Of a stretch of DNA of 64,000 bases, positions 45,201 to 55,685 are shown piece by piece (positions within the stretch are counted from its first letter, which is position 1; the number at the start of each line of letters is the position of its first letter). The stretch spans positions 61,183,226 to 61,247,225 of the forward strand of contig OZ024871.1 in the NCBI GenBank assembly GCA_964017185.1, written 5' to 3'. This DNA is from Rugalucina vietnamica. Lineage: Eukaryota > Mollusca > Bivalvia > Lucinida > Lucinidae. A program made the translations under genes and the position numbers. The notes beneath the pieces were generated by a model. It worked only from the letters and a program-made list of their open reading frames with translations. It was not told the origin of the DNA and did no database searches.

Positions 45201-46060
45201 AAAATAGGTATACCCATGCATACCAAAGTTTTGCTGTATAAAAGTGAGGTTCATGGGGTATTCACGGACACGTTATCCTGATATGGATAACCGACCATGC
45301 TCGAGATGACTTGAAATATGTCAAAACGTTGTAAGGCGTAGAATAAAAAACTGCACATAAAATTAAAGATCAACTTATGTTTCAAATCGTAAATCATGCC
45401 ATGTATACATGTATAAAGTTTTCTGTGCGTTCACGAAAAACACGTGAAAATGTAGCTTAGCAGAACCAATGTACGTATATACATAAGCCAGTATGTAAAA
45501 TGTCACATGGCGATAACAAATAGTTGATATTGGTTTTTCCCACCAACAGTTATGGTCATACGAAGCCGGGACCTCGGTTTATCAAACGAGCGACGCCTAG
45601 TTATACACACGAGTGTCTAAAATAATCGAATTCTGCATTGGAAGCTGTTAAAATGGAGGCATATTATTCGCGTCAAGCATTTGTAAATCCGACTCGCATT
45701 GAACGAGTAACGCATCTTTAATGGCAAACATGATAAGTGATATATATATGATGCGATTTTAGAAAATATTTCGTGTCAAAGGTCACTTCTGGTTCCTTGT
45801 TCCATCAGAATTAGACAGTTTAATTTTCATTTGTAGGCGTTTCGTTCTCGCGCTCAACCTGCGAAACGAGTCAAATGTTCTTATTAAAATCATTTTGTAC
45901 CTGTCTTATATCAACTACGTATTTATTTTTGCCATGTGATTTTAGAGGCGACTGACTGAGCCACTGCGAGACAAAGTCCTCTACGGAACGTGTTTGCGTG
46001 AGTGTGTGTTTGTGAGTTAGAGTGTGTATGCGCGCTTAAAATTCAGAATATTGTTGTCCT
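45201..46060. other. interior of the 7-kb element, mostly unassigned
   Basis: A perfect 7-bp hairpin GTTATCC/GGATAAC lies at 45272-45291. GGCGACTGACTGAGCCACTGC (about 45949-45970) is the mirror of the tRNA-like module at 43231. GTGTGTTTGTGAGTTAG-type GT-rich DNA lies near 46000-46030. No ORF of note. Confidence 0.45.
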
Positions 46061-46072
46061 GTTTTAGGGTTA

Positions 46073-46211
46073 ATGAAGGTTCGCAGCACGTTTGATCAGC
46101 TGGCTAACCTGCACTCCGATACACTTCGTGACCTCGCTCCTTTTCTGTGTATGGAGAGGTCTAACAGAATACCGATGGAAATATTCCGTCCAGCAACACT
46201 TAATGAAAACC
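46073..46211 (+). CDS. possible isolated exon, unknown product (weak)
   Basis: The frame from ATG 46073 has protein-like composition for about 46 codons (starting MKVRSTFDQLANLHSD). It is preceded by TTGTCCTGTTTTAG|GG, a good 3' splice-acceptor look-alike, and a possible donor CCT|GTAAAC follows near 46228. It then runs into C/G-rich low complexity. No family is recognised. It could be a captured gene fragment or chance; treat as unproven. Confidence 0.2.
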
Positions 46212-46242
46212 AGAGGACCAATGGTCCTGTAAACGCTCACCG

Positions 46243-46345
46243 GGGGTCCGAAACCCCCCCCCCCGGAATCTGAAAAGTTTACCTAAAAAAGGTAATTTTG
46301 GGATTTTTTTTTTTTGGGGGGGGGATTGGACCCCCCCCCCCTCGT
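46243..46345. repeat. C/G/T homopolymer-rich low-complexity stretch
   Basis: Contains runs of 10 C, 13 T, 10 G and 12-13 C in about 100 bp. Length in the assembly may be unreliable. Confidence 0.8.
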
Positions 46346-46379
46346 CTGCGACAATATCTTACCATTTTGGTTGGACCCC

Positions 46380-47845
46380 CTCTCGTAAAAATGTCTGGAT
46401 CCGCAAATCAAGGTCATCCAAGGGTCATCATTTTATCAAATTATGATGGGCTGGAGTCATCGATGCTACAAACCGATTTTCGTGAAAATCGGCCTGCCGG
46501 CTCTGGTGCAGAAGATTTTTGAGTAGTTTTAACCATATATGGGCGTGGCGGCCATCTTGGTCATGTAACCCAGATTTCACAAACAATCTTTCGTTCCCCC
46601 TACCCATAGATGCTCCACATAAAATTTCACTTTGATTGGCCAAGCGGTTTCAGAGGTGAAGATTTTTTTTTATATTCAGTTTAACGTCTCTTTCAAGATA
46701 ATTTCAGCTCATATGAAACGGGCCAATCAGTAGGTGGGGCGAAAACGGCAGAACCCCGAGAAAAACCACCTGGCACACCCGCAAACAGAACTTGGCTTGT
46801 CTCACATGTGGCCAGTGCGGGGCGCGATCCTACACTAGAGACAGCGGTGAGATGATCGAGTGATTAAGAAACAGCGCTCTCAACCGCTCGACCACGGGGG
46901 CCGCCATGATGTTTTAAAAGTGTGTATGAACAACAGACTGGTCAAGGTCAAGAGATGACCTTGACCTAAATTAATAACATACTTACATCTACTCCATTAG
47001 CTGTCTGCATCTGCCTTTTTTCAGGTCTCAGGCTGCAATCGTTTTCGAAATATCCATAGTTTTCACTTTTTCCTATGTAACAGCCTGTTTCCAAAATTAA
47101 GCTTGCCGTAAAACAGGTCAAGGTCATCCCAGGGCCATCATTTTATCAAACTATAATGGGCTGGAGTCACTGATGGCGGCCATCTTTGTCATGTGACTCG
47201 GATTTCATGATCAAACTTTCGTTCCCCCTACCCATGGATGCTCCACATAAATTTCAACTTGATTGGCCAAGCGGTTTCAGAGATGAAGATGTATGAAAAG
47301 TGTGTAATGGAAAACAGACTGGCCAAGGTCAAGAGATGACCTTGACCTAATTTAATCACATACTTTTATCTACTCCATTAGTTGTCTGCATCTACCTCTT
47401 TTCAGGTCTCTGGCTGCAATCGTTTTAAAAAAATCAATAGTTTTCACTTTTCCCCATGTAAAAGCCTATGTTTCCAAAATTGACCTTGCCGTAAAATAGG
47501 TCAAGGTCATCCCAGGGTCATCATTTTGCCAAACTTTGATGGGCTGGAGTCACTGATGGTAAATACCAAGTTTCGTGGGAATCGGCCTGCCGGTTCTGGA
47601 GAAGAAGATTTTTGAGTGGTTTTTACCATATATGGGCGTGGTGGCCATATTGGTCATGTGACATGGATTTCGCGATCAAACTTGAAATGCCGCTACACAA
47701 GGAGGCTCCACATAAAATTTCAACTTGATTGGCCAAGTGGTTTCAGATGAGAAGATTGTGGACGACGACGAAGACGGACGACGGACGACGGATCATGGCC
47801 ATCCTATCAGCTCTCCTTGTGAGCCTTCGGCTCAGGTGAGCTAAA
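46380..47845 (+). repeat. dispersed repeat family, three tandem units with Helitron-like 3' end
   Basis: Three diverged copies of a roughly 390-bp unit, each with AGGTCA(A)GGTCATCC, ATGGGCTGGAGTCA, GGCCATCTTGG-type and TTGATTGGCCAAGCGGTTTCAGA blocks; consecutive GGCTGGAGTCA motifs lie near 46449, 47160 and 47544. The first copy is split by the SINE at 46671-46904. The last ends in GACGGACGACGGACG, then hairpin GAGCC-TTC-GGCTC (47821-47833) and CTAA at 47841-47844. A hairpin a few bases before CTRR is the 3' hallmark of Helitrons; no Rep/helicase ORF is present. Confidence 0.7.
46671..46904 (-). mobile_element. tRNA-derived SINE, reverse orientation
   Basis: Same family as 42535-42757: on the minus strand it opens with CCCCGTGGTCGAGCGGTTGA, has a B box GATCGCGCCCC-like region and closes with TTGAAAGAGACGTTAAACTG. 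Comparison with the uninterrupted neighbouring repeat units shows it inserted into GAAGATGT; GATTTTTT and GATGTTTT on the two sides may be the target duplication. Confidence 0.85.
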
Positions 47846-47865
47846 AAAAGACTAGATGTTTCTTA

Positions 47866-48984
47866 GTTTTATTATCATTTATTTACTTGAAAATAACCTG
47901 TGTTAGTTTGAAGATTAATTATATTTATTTGAAGTCAACCAGACAAACAGCACGCATACTACAAGAGAATAAATGAGGATCATACAGAAAGCCTGTGGCT
48001 TGCAAAAATCATCTAAAATTCGTAATTATCGCACTTGATATGGCTGAAATACTGTTGAAGGCCTACAAAACCTCAAATTATTAGTATGGCTATATGCATA
48101 ATGTAGTTAGGATATCGCCCTTATGACATGCAGATGGGTGTTGTATGGGATCAAAACGAAACATCAACCAAATAAACCCCACCAAGCTTTCGAGTATCTG
48201 TTTGAAATACATGTATAAACATGCCAAATGAATTATGTTCGCTCACGAGACAGCACGTGAAACTGTAGTTTTTACACCTTATATATATACATATGTCTGT
48301 ACAGGTATACTAAACTATTTGAGTTAGTGCCTTACGTCCGCGGAAAACATTTAAAGTCATTCAGGGTGACTAACTTATCCTAGCCACACTATTCCTGTAC
48401 AAGCCTTCAGAATATGAACATTTTTATGTCCCCAAGAAAGAAATATTGACATGAGGATCGCTCGAAGATCAGCTCTTCTACCAAAACAAATACGATCGAG
48501 CTGTCGATTTCAACAGGTTAAAAGTCAACAAGAGAGAAACATTAATGTGAGGTGCCGTCTCGCACTTCAATTCCTTTACGATTTAAGTATTTTATGCACA
48601 AGGGCATTTCCTGATTCTTGCATTCGCCAATAAATATAATCAGCTGATTATACATTTTTTTATTTCCTTAGCTTTATTGTCACAGGGGAGACAAATAAAG
48701 AAAAGAAAAAAAGCGGTCCGACCAGGACTCGAACCCAGAACCTTTCGTTTTGAATCCTAACTTGCTACCTACTGAGCTACAGAGATAGACGTCCTACACT
48801 ATAACATTTATTGCATGTCTTATTTAATTTGTCTCCATTGGGCTGTTGGTAGTTTTGACTGTGTAATTCTTCATATTGCCCCTCGTCTTAGTCTCACATA
48901 TGCCCTCACGAGTCGTCCCCCATCACACAGAAAGTCGTAACCGCACGCACCAGCAGCATTTACGTTCAAAAGTGAAAAATGTCT
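47866..48984 (-). repeat. right terminal inverted repeat of the 7-kb element
   Basis: Mirror copy of 41912-43200 without the SINE. The outermost part is nearly identical to the left arm and the inner part has many substitutions and small indels. The short open frame at 48451-48633 is not supported by the other arm. Confidence 0.85.
48715..48797 (-). other. tRNA-like module in the right inverted repeat
   Basis: On the minus strand: A box TAGCTCAGTAGGTAGCA and B box GGGTTCGAGTCC. The T stem CTGGG/CCTGG can pair with wobbles, better than in the left copy, but the acceptor stem does not form. It is a pseudo-tRNA or SINE-like promoter module rather than a tRNA gene. Confidence 0.6.
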
Positions 48985-49720
48985 AATACCCAGCCCCTTA
49001 CCCGCACATGTTAACGCGCCTGATGTTGGAGTTGAAATTTCCGAGAAACAAGACTCAGGGTATAGCCGACCTATGAGCACTTTCAGTCATATTTGTCCCC
49101 CTATTTCTCGGAAACCAGAGTTTTCCCGGCATAGCGGCGTATGAGGATGCCACCCGTTTGCTGTAGAGCCCACGTGGTGGCAAGCTGCCGAAAGTCTGAG
49201 CACGGCTATGACAGGCCTGCCAAATACCCCACCCCTACCCATAAATGTTAACGCGCCAAAAGTTCGAGTACAAAATTCCAGAAACCAGAGTTTTCCCGAT
49301 AAAGCAGTTGTATGGACTACAAACCCCACTGAGTGTCAAACTCTCGAAGGACGAAAGGTACCTAGTCAAAGAGGGTACCCGCAGCTTTCCTTTTCGATAT
49401 GGAAATGTGCATTTTCGGTCATATTTGTACCCCTATTATTGACCCAACGGGCATAGCGGCGTATGTGGTCTGAGAGTGCCACCCTTCTACTGTAAGACCC
49501 ACTAGGTGGCTAGCTCCCTAAAGTTTGCGCACGGCGATGATAGGCCTGCCAATTACCCCACCCCCTCCCGGCACATGTAAACGAGCCCTATGTTCGAGTT
49601 AAACTTTCCAAAAAACAGAGTTATCCCGGAATAGCCGACCTTTGGGCCGTGAAGGCACTTGTATGGACTACAAAACCCACTCGGTCTATAACTCCCGAAA
49701 GTCGAAAAAGTACCCAGCAG

Positions 49721-49927
49721 AAGGTCCGAATTGACCAACAGAAAAGGTCCGAATTGACAAAAGAATCTTTATTTTTGAGGTCCGAATTGACCAATAAAAA
49801 AGGTCCGAATTGACCAGTGGTCGAAGTCCGAATTGACCAGTAGTCGAGGTCCAAATTGACTAGGGCCGAATTTCTTAGGGTCCGAATTGACTAGGGCCGA
49901 ATTAGCCAAGGTCCGAATTGTCCATAA
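49721..49927 (+). repeat. irregular minisatellite, about ten GGTCCGAATTGACC copies
   Basis: Copies start near 49723, 49746, 49779, 49802, 49825, 49848, 49863, 49878, 49893 and 49909, spaced 15-33 bp. Between copies lie short variable spacers (CAACAGAAAA, AATAAAAAA, AGTGGTCGA and similar). The core is an imperfect palindrome: GGTC and GACC are complementary ends around CGAATT. The block replaces about a dozen bases of a monomer between AGTACCCAGC and CCCGCGGC. Origin unknown. Confidence 0.85.
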
Positions 49928-50131
49928 TTCCCCGCGGCTTGCCTTTTCTATACGGAAATGTGCATTCTCGGTCATATTTGTCCCCCTATTTCTCAGAAAC
50001 CAGAGTTTTTTCCGGCATAGCGGCGCATGTGGTCTGAGAGTGCCACCCTTCTACTGTAAGACCCACTAGGTGGCTAGCTCCCGAAAGTCCGCGCTCGGCG
50101 ATGACAAACCTGCCAAATACCCAACCCCTAC

Positions 50132-50321
50132 CCATTGTCGCTGACAGGTAGCGCTTCACGCACTGACCTGTCGCAGTTGGCCAGTGGGATCTGGGAAATT
50201 CATGTAGGATGCCCCAGCATTCTTCGTGTGTCGTCTGTAGCCAAAATCGGCTATATCCCACAATTCAAAGCGTCATATGCGAGAGATCAAGATGAGGTAT
50301 CGTCTGAACTAGCGAGAATGA
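50132..50321. mobile_element. 190-bp MITE-like insertion with 8-bp target duplication
   Basis: The satellite motif ACCCCTAC occurs on both sides (50124-50131 and 50322-50329). The inserted segment begins CCATTGTCGCT and ends AGCGAGAATGA, whose reverse complement TCATTCTCGCT matches at 9 of 11 positions, giving short terminal inverted repeats. An 8-bp duplication and small size suggest a hAT-like MITE; the ends are not the usual hAT CAG-type, so the superfamily is open. Confidence 0.75.
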
Positions 50322-51692
50322 ACCCCTACAGGCACATATTAACGCGTCCTACGTATGTTCGAGTTAAAATTTCCGAAAAACCAGAGGTTACCAGGAATAG
50401 CCGACCTATGGGCCGTAAAGGCACTTGTATGGACTACTAACCCCACTGGGTCTCCAACTCCCGAAAGTCGACCTAAGAGGGTACCCGCGACTTACCTTTT
50501 CTATACGGAAATGTGCATTTTCGGTCATATTTGTCCCCCTATTTCTCAGAAACCAGAGTTTTCCCGCCATAGCGGCGCATGTGGTCCGAGAGTGCCACCC
50601 TTCTACTGTAAAACCCATTAGGTGGCTAGCTCCCGAATCCGTGCTCGGCGATGACAGGCCTGCAAAATACCCCCACCCCCTACCGGCACATGCTATAGTG
50701 CCCCATGTTCGAGTTAAATTTACCGAGAAACCAGAGTTTTCCCGGAATAGCCGACCTATGGGCCGTGAAGGCACTTGTATGGACTACAAAATTCACTGGG
50801 TCTCCAACTCCCAAAAAGTCGAAAAAGTACCCAGCCAAAGAGGGTACCCGCGACTTGCCTTTTCTGTACGGAAATGTGCATTTTCGGTCATATTTCTCCC
50901 CCTATTTCTCGGAAACCAAAGTTTTCGCGGCATAGCGGCGCATATGGTTTGAGATTGAAACCCTTCTATTGCAAGACCCATTAGGTGGCTAGCTCCCGAA
51001 AGTCCGTGCTCGGCGATGACAGGCCTGCAAAATACCCCCACCCATTACTGGCACATGTTATAGCGCCTCATGTTCGAGATAATATTTCCGCGAAACCAGA
51101 GTTTTCCCGGAATAGCCGACCTACGGGCCGGGAAGGCACTTGTATGGACTACAAAACTCACTGGGTCTCCAACTCCCGAAAGTCGAAAAAGTACCCAGCC
51201 GAAGAGGGTATGTGGTCTGAGAGTGCCACTCTTCTACTGTGAGACCCACTAGGTGGCTAGCTCCCGAAAGTCCGCTCTCGGCGATTACAGGCCTACAAAA
51301 TACCCCACACCCTACCGACACATGCTATAGTGCCCAATGTTCGAGTTAAAATTTCCGAGAAACCAGAGTTTTCCCGGAATAGCCGACCTATGGGCCGTGA
51401 AGGCACTTGTATGGACTACAAAACCCACTGGGTCTACAACTCCCGAAAGTCGAAAAAGTACCCAGCCGAAGAGGGTACCCGCGGCATGCCCTTTCTATAC
51501 GGAAATGTGCATTTTCGGTCATATTTGTCCCCCTATTTCTCAGAAACCATAGTTTTCCCGGCATAGCGGTGCGTGTGGTCTGAGAGTGCCACCCTTCTAC
51601 TGTAAGACCCACTAGGTGGCTAGCTCCCGAAAGTCCGCGCTCGGCGATGACAGGCCTGCAAATTACCCCACCCCCTACCGGCACATGTTATA

Positions 51693-54600
51693 ATGCCCAA
51701 TGTTCGAGTTAAAATTTCCGAGAAACCAGAGTTTTCCCGGAATAGCCGACCTATGGGCCGTGAAGGCACTTGTATGGACTACAAAACCCACTGGGTCTCC
51801 AACTCCCGAAAGTCGAAAAAGTACCCAGCCGAAGAGGGTAACCGCGGCATGCCTTTTCTATACGGAAATGTGCATTTTCGGTCATATTTGTCCCCCTATT
51901 TCTCGGAAACCAGAGTTTTCCCGGCATAGCGGTGCGTGTGGTCTGAGAGTGCCACCCTTCTACTGTAAGACCCACTAGGTGGCTAGCTCCCGAAAGTCCG
52001 CGCTCGGCGATGACAGGCCTGCAAATTACCCCACCCCCTACCGGCCCATGTTATAGTGCCAAATGTTCGAGTTAAAATTTCCGAGAAACCAGAGTTTTCC
52101 CGGAATAGCCGACCTATGGGCCGTGAAGGCACTTGTATGGACTACAAAACCCACTGGGTCTCCAACTCCCGAAAGTCGAAAAAGTACCCAGCCGAAGAGG
52201 GTACCCGCGGCATGCCTTTTCTATACGGAAATGTGCATTTTCGGTCATATTTGTCCCCCTATTTCTCGGAAACCAGAGTTTTCCCGACATAGCGGTGCGT
52301 GTGGTCTGTGAGTGCCACCCTTCTACTGTAAGACCCACTAGGTGGCTAGCTCCCGAAAGTCCGCGCTGGGCGATGACAGGCCTGCAAATTACCCCACCCC
52401 CTACCGGCACATGTTATAATGCCCAATGTTCGAGTTAAAATTTCCGAGAAACCAGAGTTTTCCCGGAATAGCCGACCTATGGGCCGTGAAGGCACTTGTA
52501 TGGACTACAAAACTCACTGGGTCTCCAACTCCCGAAAGTCGAAAAAGTACCCAGCCGAAGAGGGTACCCGCGGCATGCCTTTTCTATACGGAAATGTGCA
52601 TTTTCAGTCATATTTGCCCCCCTATTTCTCGGAAACCAGAGTTTTCCCGGCATAGCGGTGCGTGTGGTCTGTGAGTGCCACCCTTCTACTGTAAGACCCA
52701 CTAGGTGGCTAGCTCCCGAAAGTCCGCGCTCGGCGATGACAGGCCTGCAAATTACCCCACCCCCTACCGACACATGTTATAGTGCCCAATGTTCGAGTTA
52801 AAATTTCCGAGAAACCAGAGTTTTCCCGGAATAGCCGACCTATGGGCCGTGAAGGCACTTGTATGGACTACAAACCCCACTGGGTCTCCAACTCCCGAAA
52901 GTCGAAAAAGTACCCAGCCGAAGAGGGTACCCGCGGCATGCCTTTTCTATACAGAAATGTGCATTTTCGGTCATATTTGTCCCCCTATTTCTCGGAAACC
53001 AGAGTTTTCCCGGCATAGCGGTGCGTGTGGTCTGTGAGTGCCACCCTTCTACTGTAAGACCCACTAGGTGGCTAGCTCCCGAAAGTCCGCGCTCGGCGAT
53101 GACAGGCCTGCAAATTACCCCACCCCCTACCGACACATGTTATAGTGCCCAATGTTCGAGTTAAAATTTCCGAGAAACCAGAGTTTTCCCGGAATAGCCG
53201 ACCTATGGGCCGTGAAGGCACTTGTATGGACTACAAAACCCACTGGGTCTCCAACTCCCGAAAGTCGAAAAAGTACCCAGCCGAAGAGGGTACCCGCGGC
53301 ATGCCTTTTCTATACGGAAATGTGCATTTTCGGTCATATTTGTCCCCCTATTTCTCGGAAACCAGAGTTTTCCCGGCATAGCGGTGCGTGTGGTCTGAGA
53401 GTGCCTCCCTTCTACTGTAAGACCCACTAGGTGGCTAGCTCCCGAAAGTCCGCGCTCGGCGATGACAGGCCTGCAAATTACCCCACCCCCTACCGGCACA
53501 TGTTATAATGCCCAATGTTCGAGTTAAAATTTCCGAGAAACCAGAGTTTTCCCGGAATAGCCGACCTATGGGCCGTGAAGGCACTTGTATGGACTACAAA
53601 ACCCACTGGGTCTCCAACTCCCGAAAGTCGAAAAAGTACCCAGCCGAAGAGGGTACCCGCGGCATGCCTTTTCTATACGGAAATGTGCATTTTCGGTCAT
53701 ATTTGTCCCCCTATTTCTCGGAAACCAGAGTTTTCCCGGCATAGCGGTGCGTGTGGTCTGAGAGTGCCACCCTTCTACTGTAAGACCCACTAGGTGGCTA
53801 GCTCCCGAAAGTCCGCGCTCGGCGATGACAGGCCTGCAAATTACCCCACCCCCTACCGGCCCATGTTATAGTGCCAAATGTTCGAGTTAAAATTTCCGAG
53901 AAACCAGAGTTTTCCCGGAATAGCCGACCTATGGGCCGTGAAGGCACTTGTATGGACTACAAAACCCACTGGGTCTCCAACTCCCGAAAGTCGAAAAAGT
54001 ACCCAGCCGAAGAGGGTACCCGCGGCATGCCTTTTCTATACGGAAATGTGCATTTTCGGTCATATTTGTCCCCCTATTTCTCGGAAACCAGAGTTTTCCC
54101 GACATAGCGGTGCGTGTGGTCTGTGAGTGCCACCCTTCTACTGTAAGACCCACTAGGTGGCTAGCTCCCGAAAGTCCGCGCTGGGCGATGACAGGCCTGC
54201 AAATTACCCCACCCCCTACCGGCACATGTTATAATGCCCAATGTTCGAGTTAAAATTTCCGAGAAACCAGAGTTTTCCCGGAATAGCCGACCTATGGGCC
54301 GTGAAGGCACTTGTATGGACTACAAAACTCACTGGGTCTCCAACTCCCGAAAGTCGAAAAAGTACCCAGCCGAAGAGGGTACCCGCGGCATGCCTTTTCT
54401 ATACGGAAATGTGCATTTTCAGTCATATTTGCCCCCCTATTTCTCGGAAACCAGAGTTTTCCCGGCATAGCGGTGCGTGTGGTCTGTGAGTGCCACCCTT
54501 CTACTGTAAGACCCACTAGGTGGCTAGCTCCCGAAAGTCCGCGCTCGGCGATGACAGGCCTGCAAATTACCCCACCCCCTACCGGCACATGTTATAATGC

Positions 54601-55685
54601 CCAATGTTCGAGTTAAAATTTCCGAAAAACCAGAGTTTTCCCGGAATAGCCGACCTATGGGCCGTGAAGGCACTTGTATGGACTACAAAATCCACTGGGT
54701 CTCCAACTCCCGAAAGTCGAAAAAATACCCAGCCGAAGAGGGTACCCGCGGCATGCCTTTTCTATACGGAAATGTGCATTTTCGGTCATATTTGTCCCCC
54801 TATTTCTCGGAAACCAGAGTTTTCCCGGCATAGCGGTGCGCGTGGTCTGAGAGTGCCACCCTTCTACTGTAAGACCCTCTAGGTGGCTAGCTCCTGAAAG
54901 TCCGCGCTCGGCGATGACAGGCCTGCAAATTACCCCACCCCCTACCGACACATGTTATAGTGCCCAATGTTCGAGTTAAAATTTCCGAGAAACCAGAGTT
55001 TTCCCGGAATAGCCGACCTATGGGCCGTGAAGGCACTTGTATGGACTACAAACCCCACTGGGTCTCCAACTCCCGAAAGTCGAAAAAGTACCCAGCCGAA
55101 GAGGGTACCCGCGGCATGCCTTTTCTATACAGAAATGTGCATTTTCGGTCATATTTGTCCCCCTATTTCTCGGAAACCAGAGTTTTCCCGGCATAGCGGT
55201 GCGTGTGGTCTGTGAGTGCCACCCTTCTACTGTAAGACCCACTAGGTGGCTAGCTCCCGAAAGTCCGCGCTCGGCGATGACAGGCCTGCAAATTACCCCA
55301 CCCCCTACCGACACATGTTATAGTGCCCAATGTTCGAGTTAAAATTTCCGAGAAACCAGAGTTTTCCCGGAATAGCCGACCTATGGGCCGTGAAGGCACT
55401 TGTATGGACTACAAAACCCACTGGGTCTCCAACTCCCGAAAGTCGAAAAAGTACCCAGCCGAAGAGGGTACCCGCGGCATGCCTTTTCTATACGGAAATG
55501 TGCATTTTCGGTCATATTTGTCCCCCTATTTCTCGGAAACCAGAGTTTTCCCGGCATAGCGGTGCGTGTGGTCTGTGAGTGCCACCCTTCTACTATAAGA
55601 CCCACTAGGTGGCTAGCTCCCGAAAGTCCGCGCTCGGCGATGACAGGCCTGCAAATTACCCCACCCCCTACCGGCACATGTTATA
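51693..55685 (-). repeat. duplicated five-monomer block (right array)
   Basis: Monomers 51693-52781 recur at 53508-54596 (offset 1815 = 5 x 363) with the same private changes: CCGGCCCATG with GTGCCAAATG, CCCGACATAGCGG with CGCTGGGCGAT, and CAGTCATATTTGCCCCCC. The next two monomers (52782-53507) recur at 54960-55685 at offset 2178, because one extra monomer (54597-54959) sits in the second copy. Confidence 0.9.

Larger units (their letters stand above)
41912..48984. mobile_element. 7.07-kb element with long terminal inverted repeats, inserted in the satellite
   Basis: The ends are inverted copies: it opens AGACATTTTTCACTTTTGAA and closes with the reverse complement. The outer ~95 bp differ at about four positions; further in, similarity drops but collinear blocks continue for about 1.1 kb. 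It is flanked by AAT on both sides (41909-41911 and 48985-48987); removing the element and one AAT restores the satellite motif GCCAAATACCC. This is what a DNA transposon with a 3-bp target duplication leaves. No transposase ORF is visible, and the interior is filled with later insertions, so it is non-autonomous or dead. Superfamily is not determined: AAT is not the TWA typical of PIF/Harbinger, and 3-bp duplications also occur in CACTA-like elements. Confidence 0.82.
48985..51329 (-). repeat. degenerate inner edge of the right satellite array
   Basis: Five to six decayed monomers in the reverse orientation, with internal deletions (for example GAGGGTATGTGGTCTG at 51205, where about 100 bp are lost; and a deletion near 49440) and two insertions (49721-49927 and 50132-50321). 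Divergence falls towards 51330, as expected at the edge of an array that is homogenised from its centre. Confidence 0.93.

Noticed and set aside
49553-49975. Short ORFs with repeated WSIRT/VNSDL/QFGP peptides
   Set aside because: They are translations of the GGTCCGAATTGACC minisatellite in different frames.
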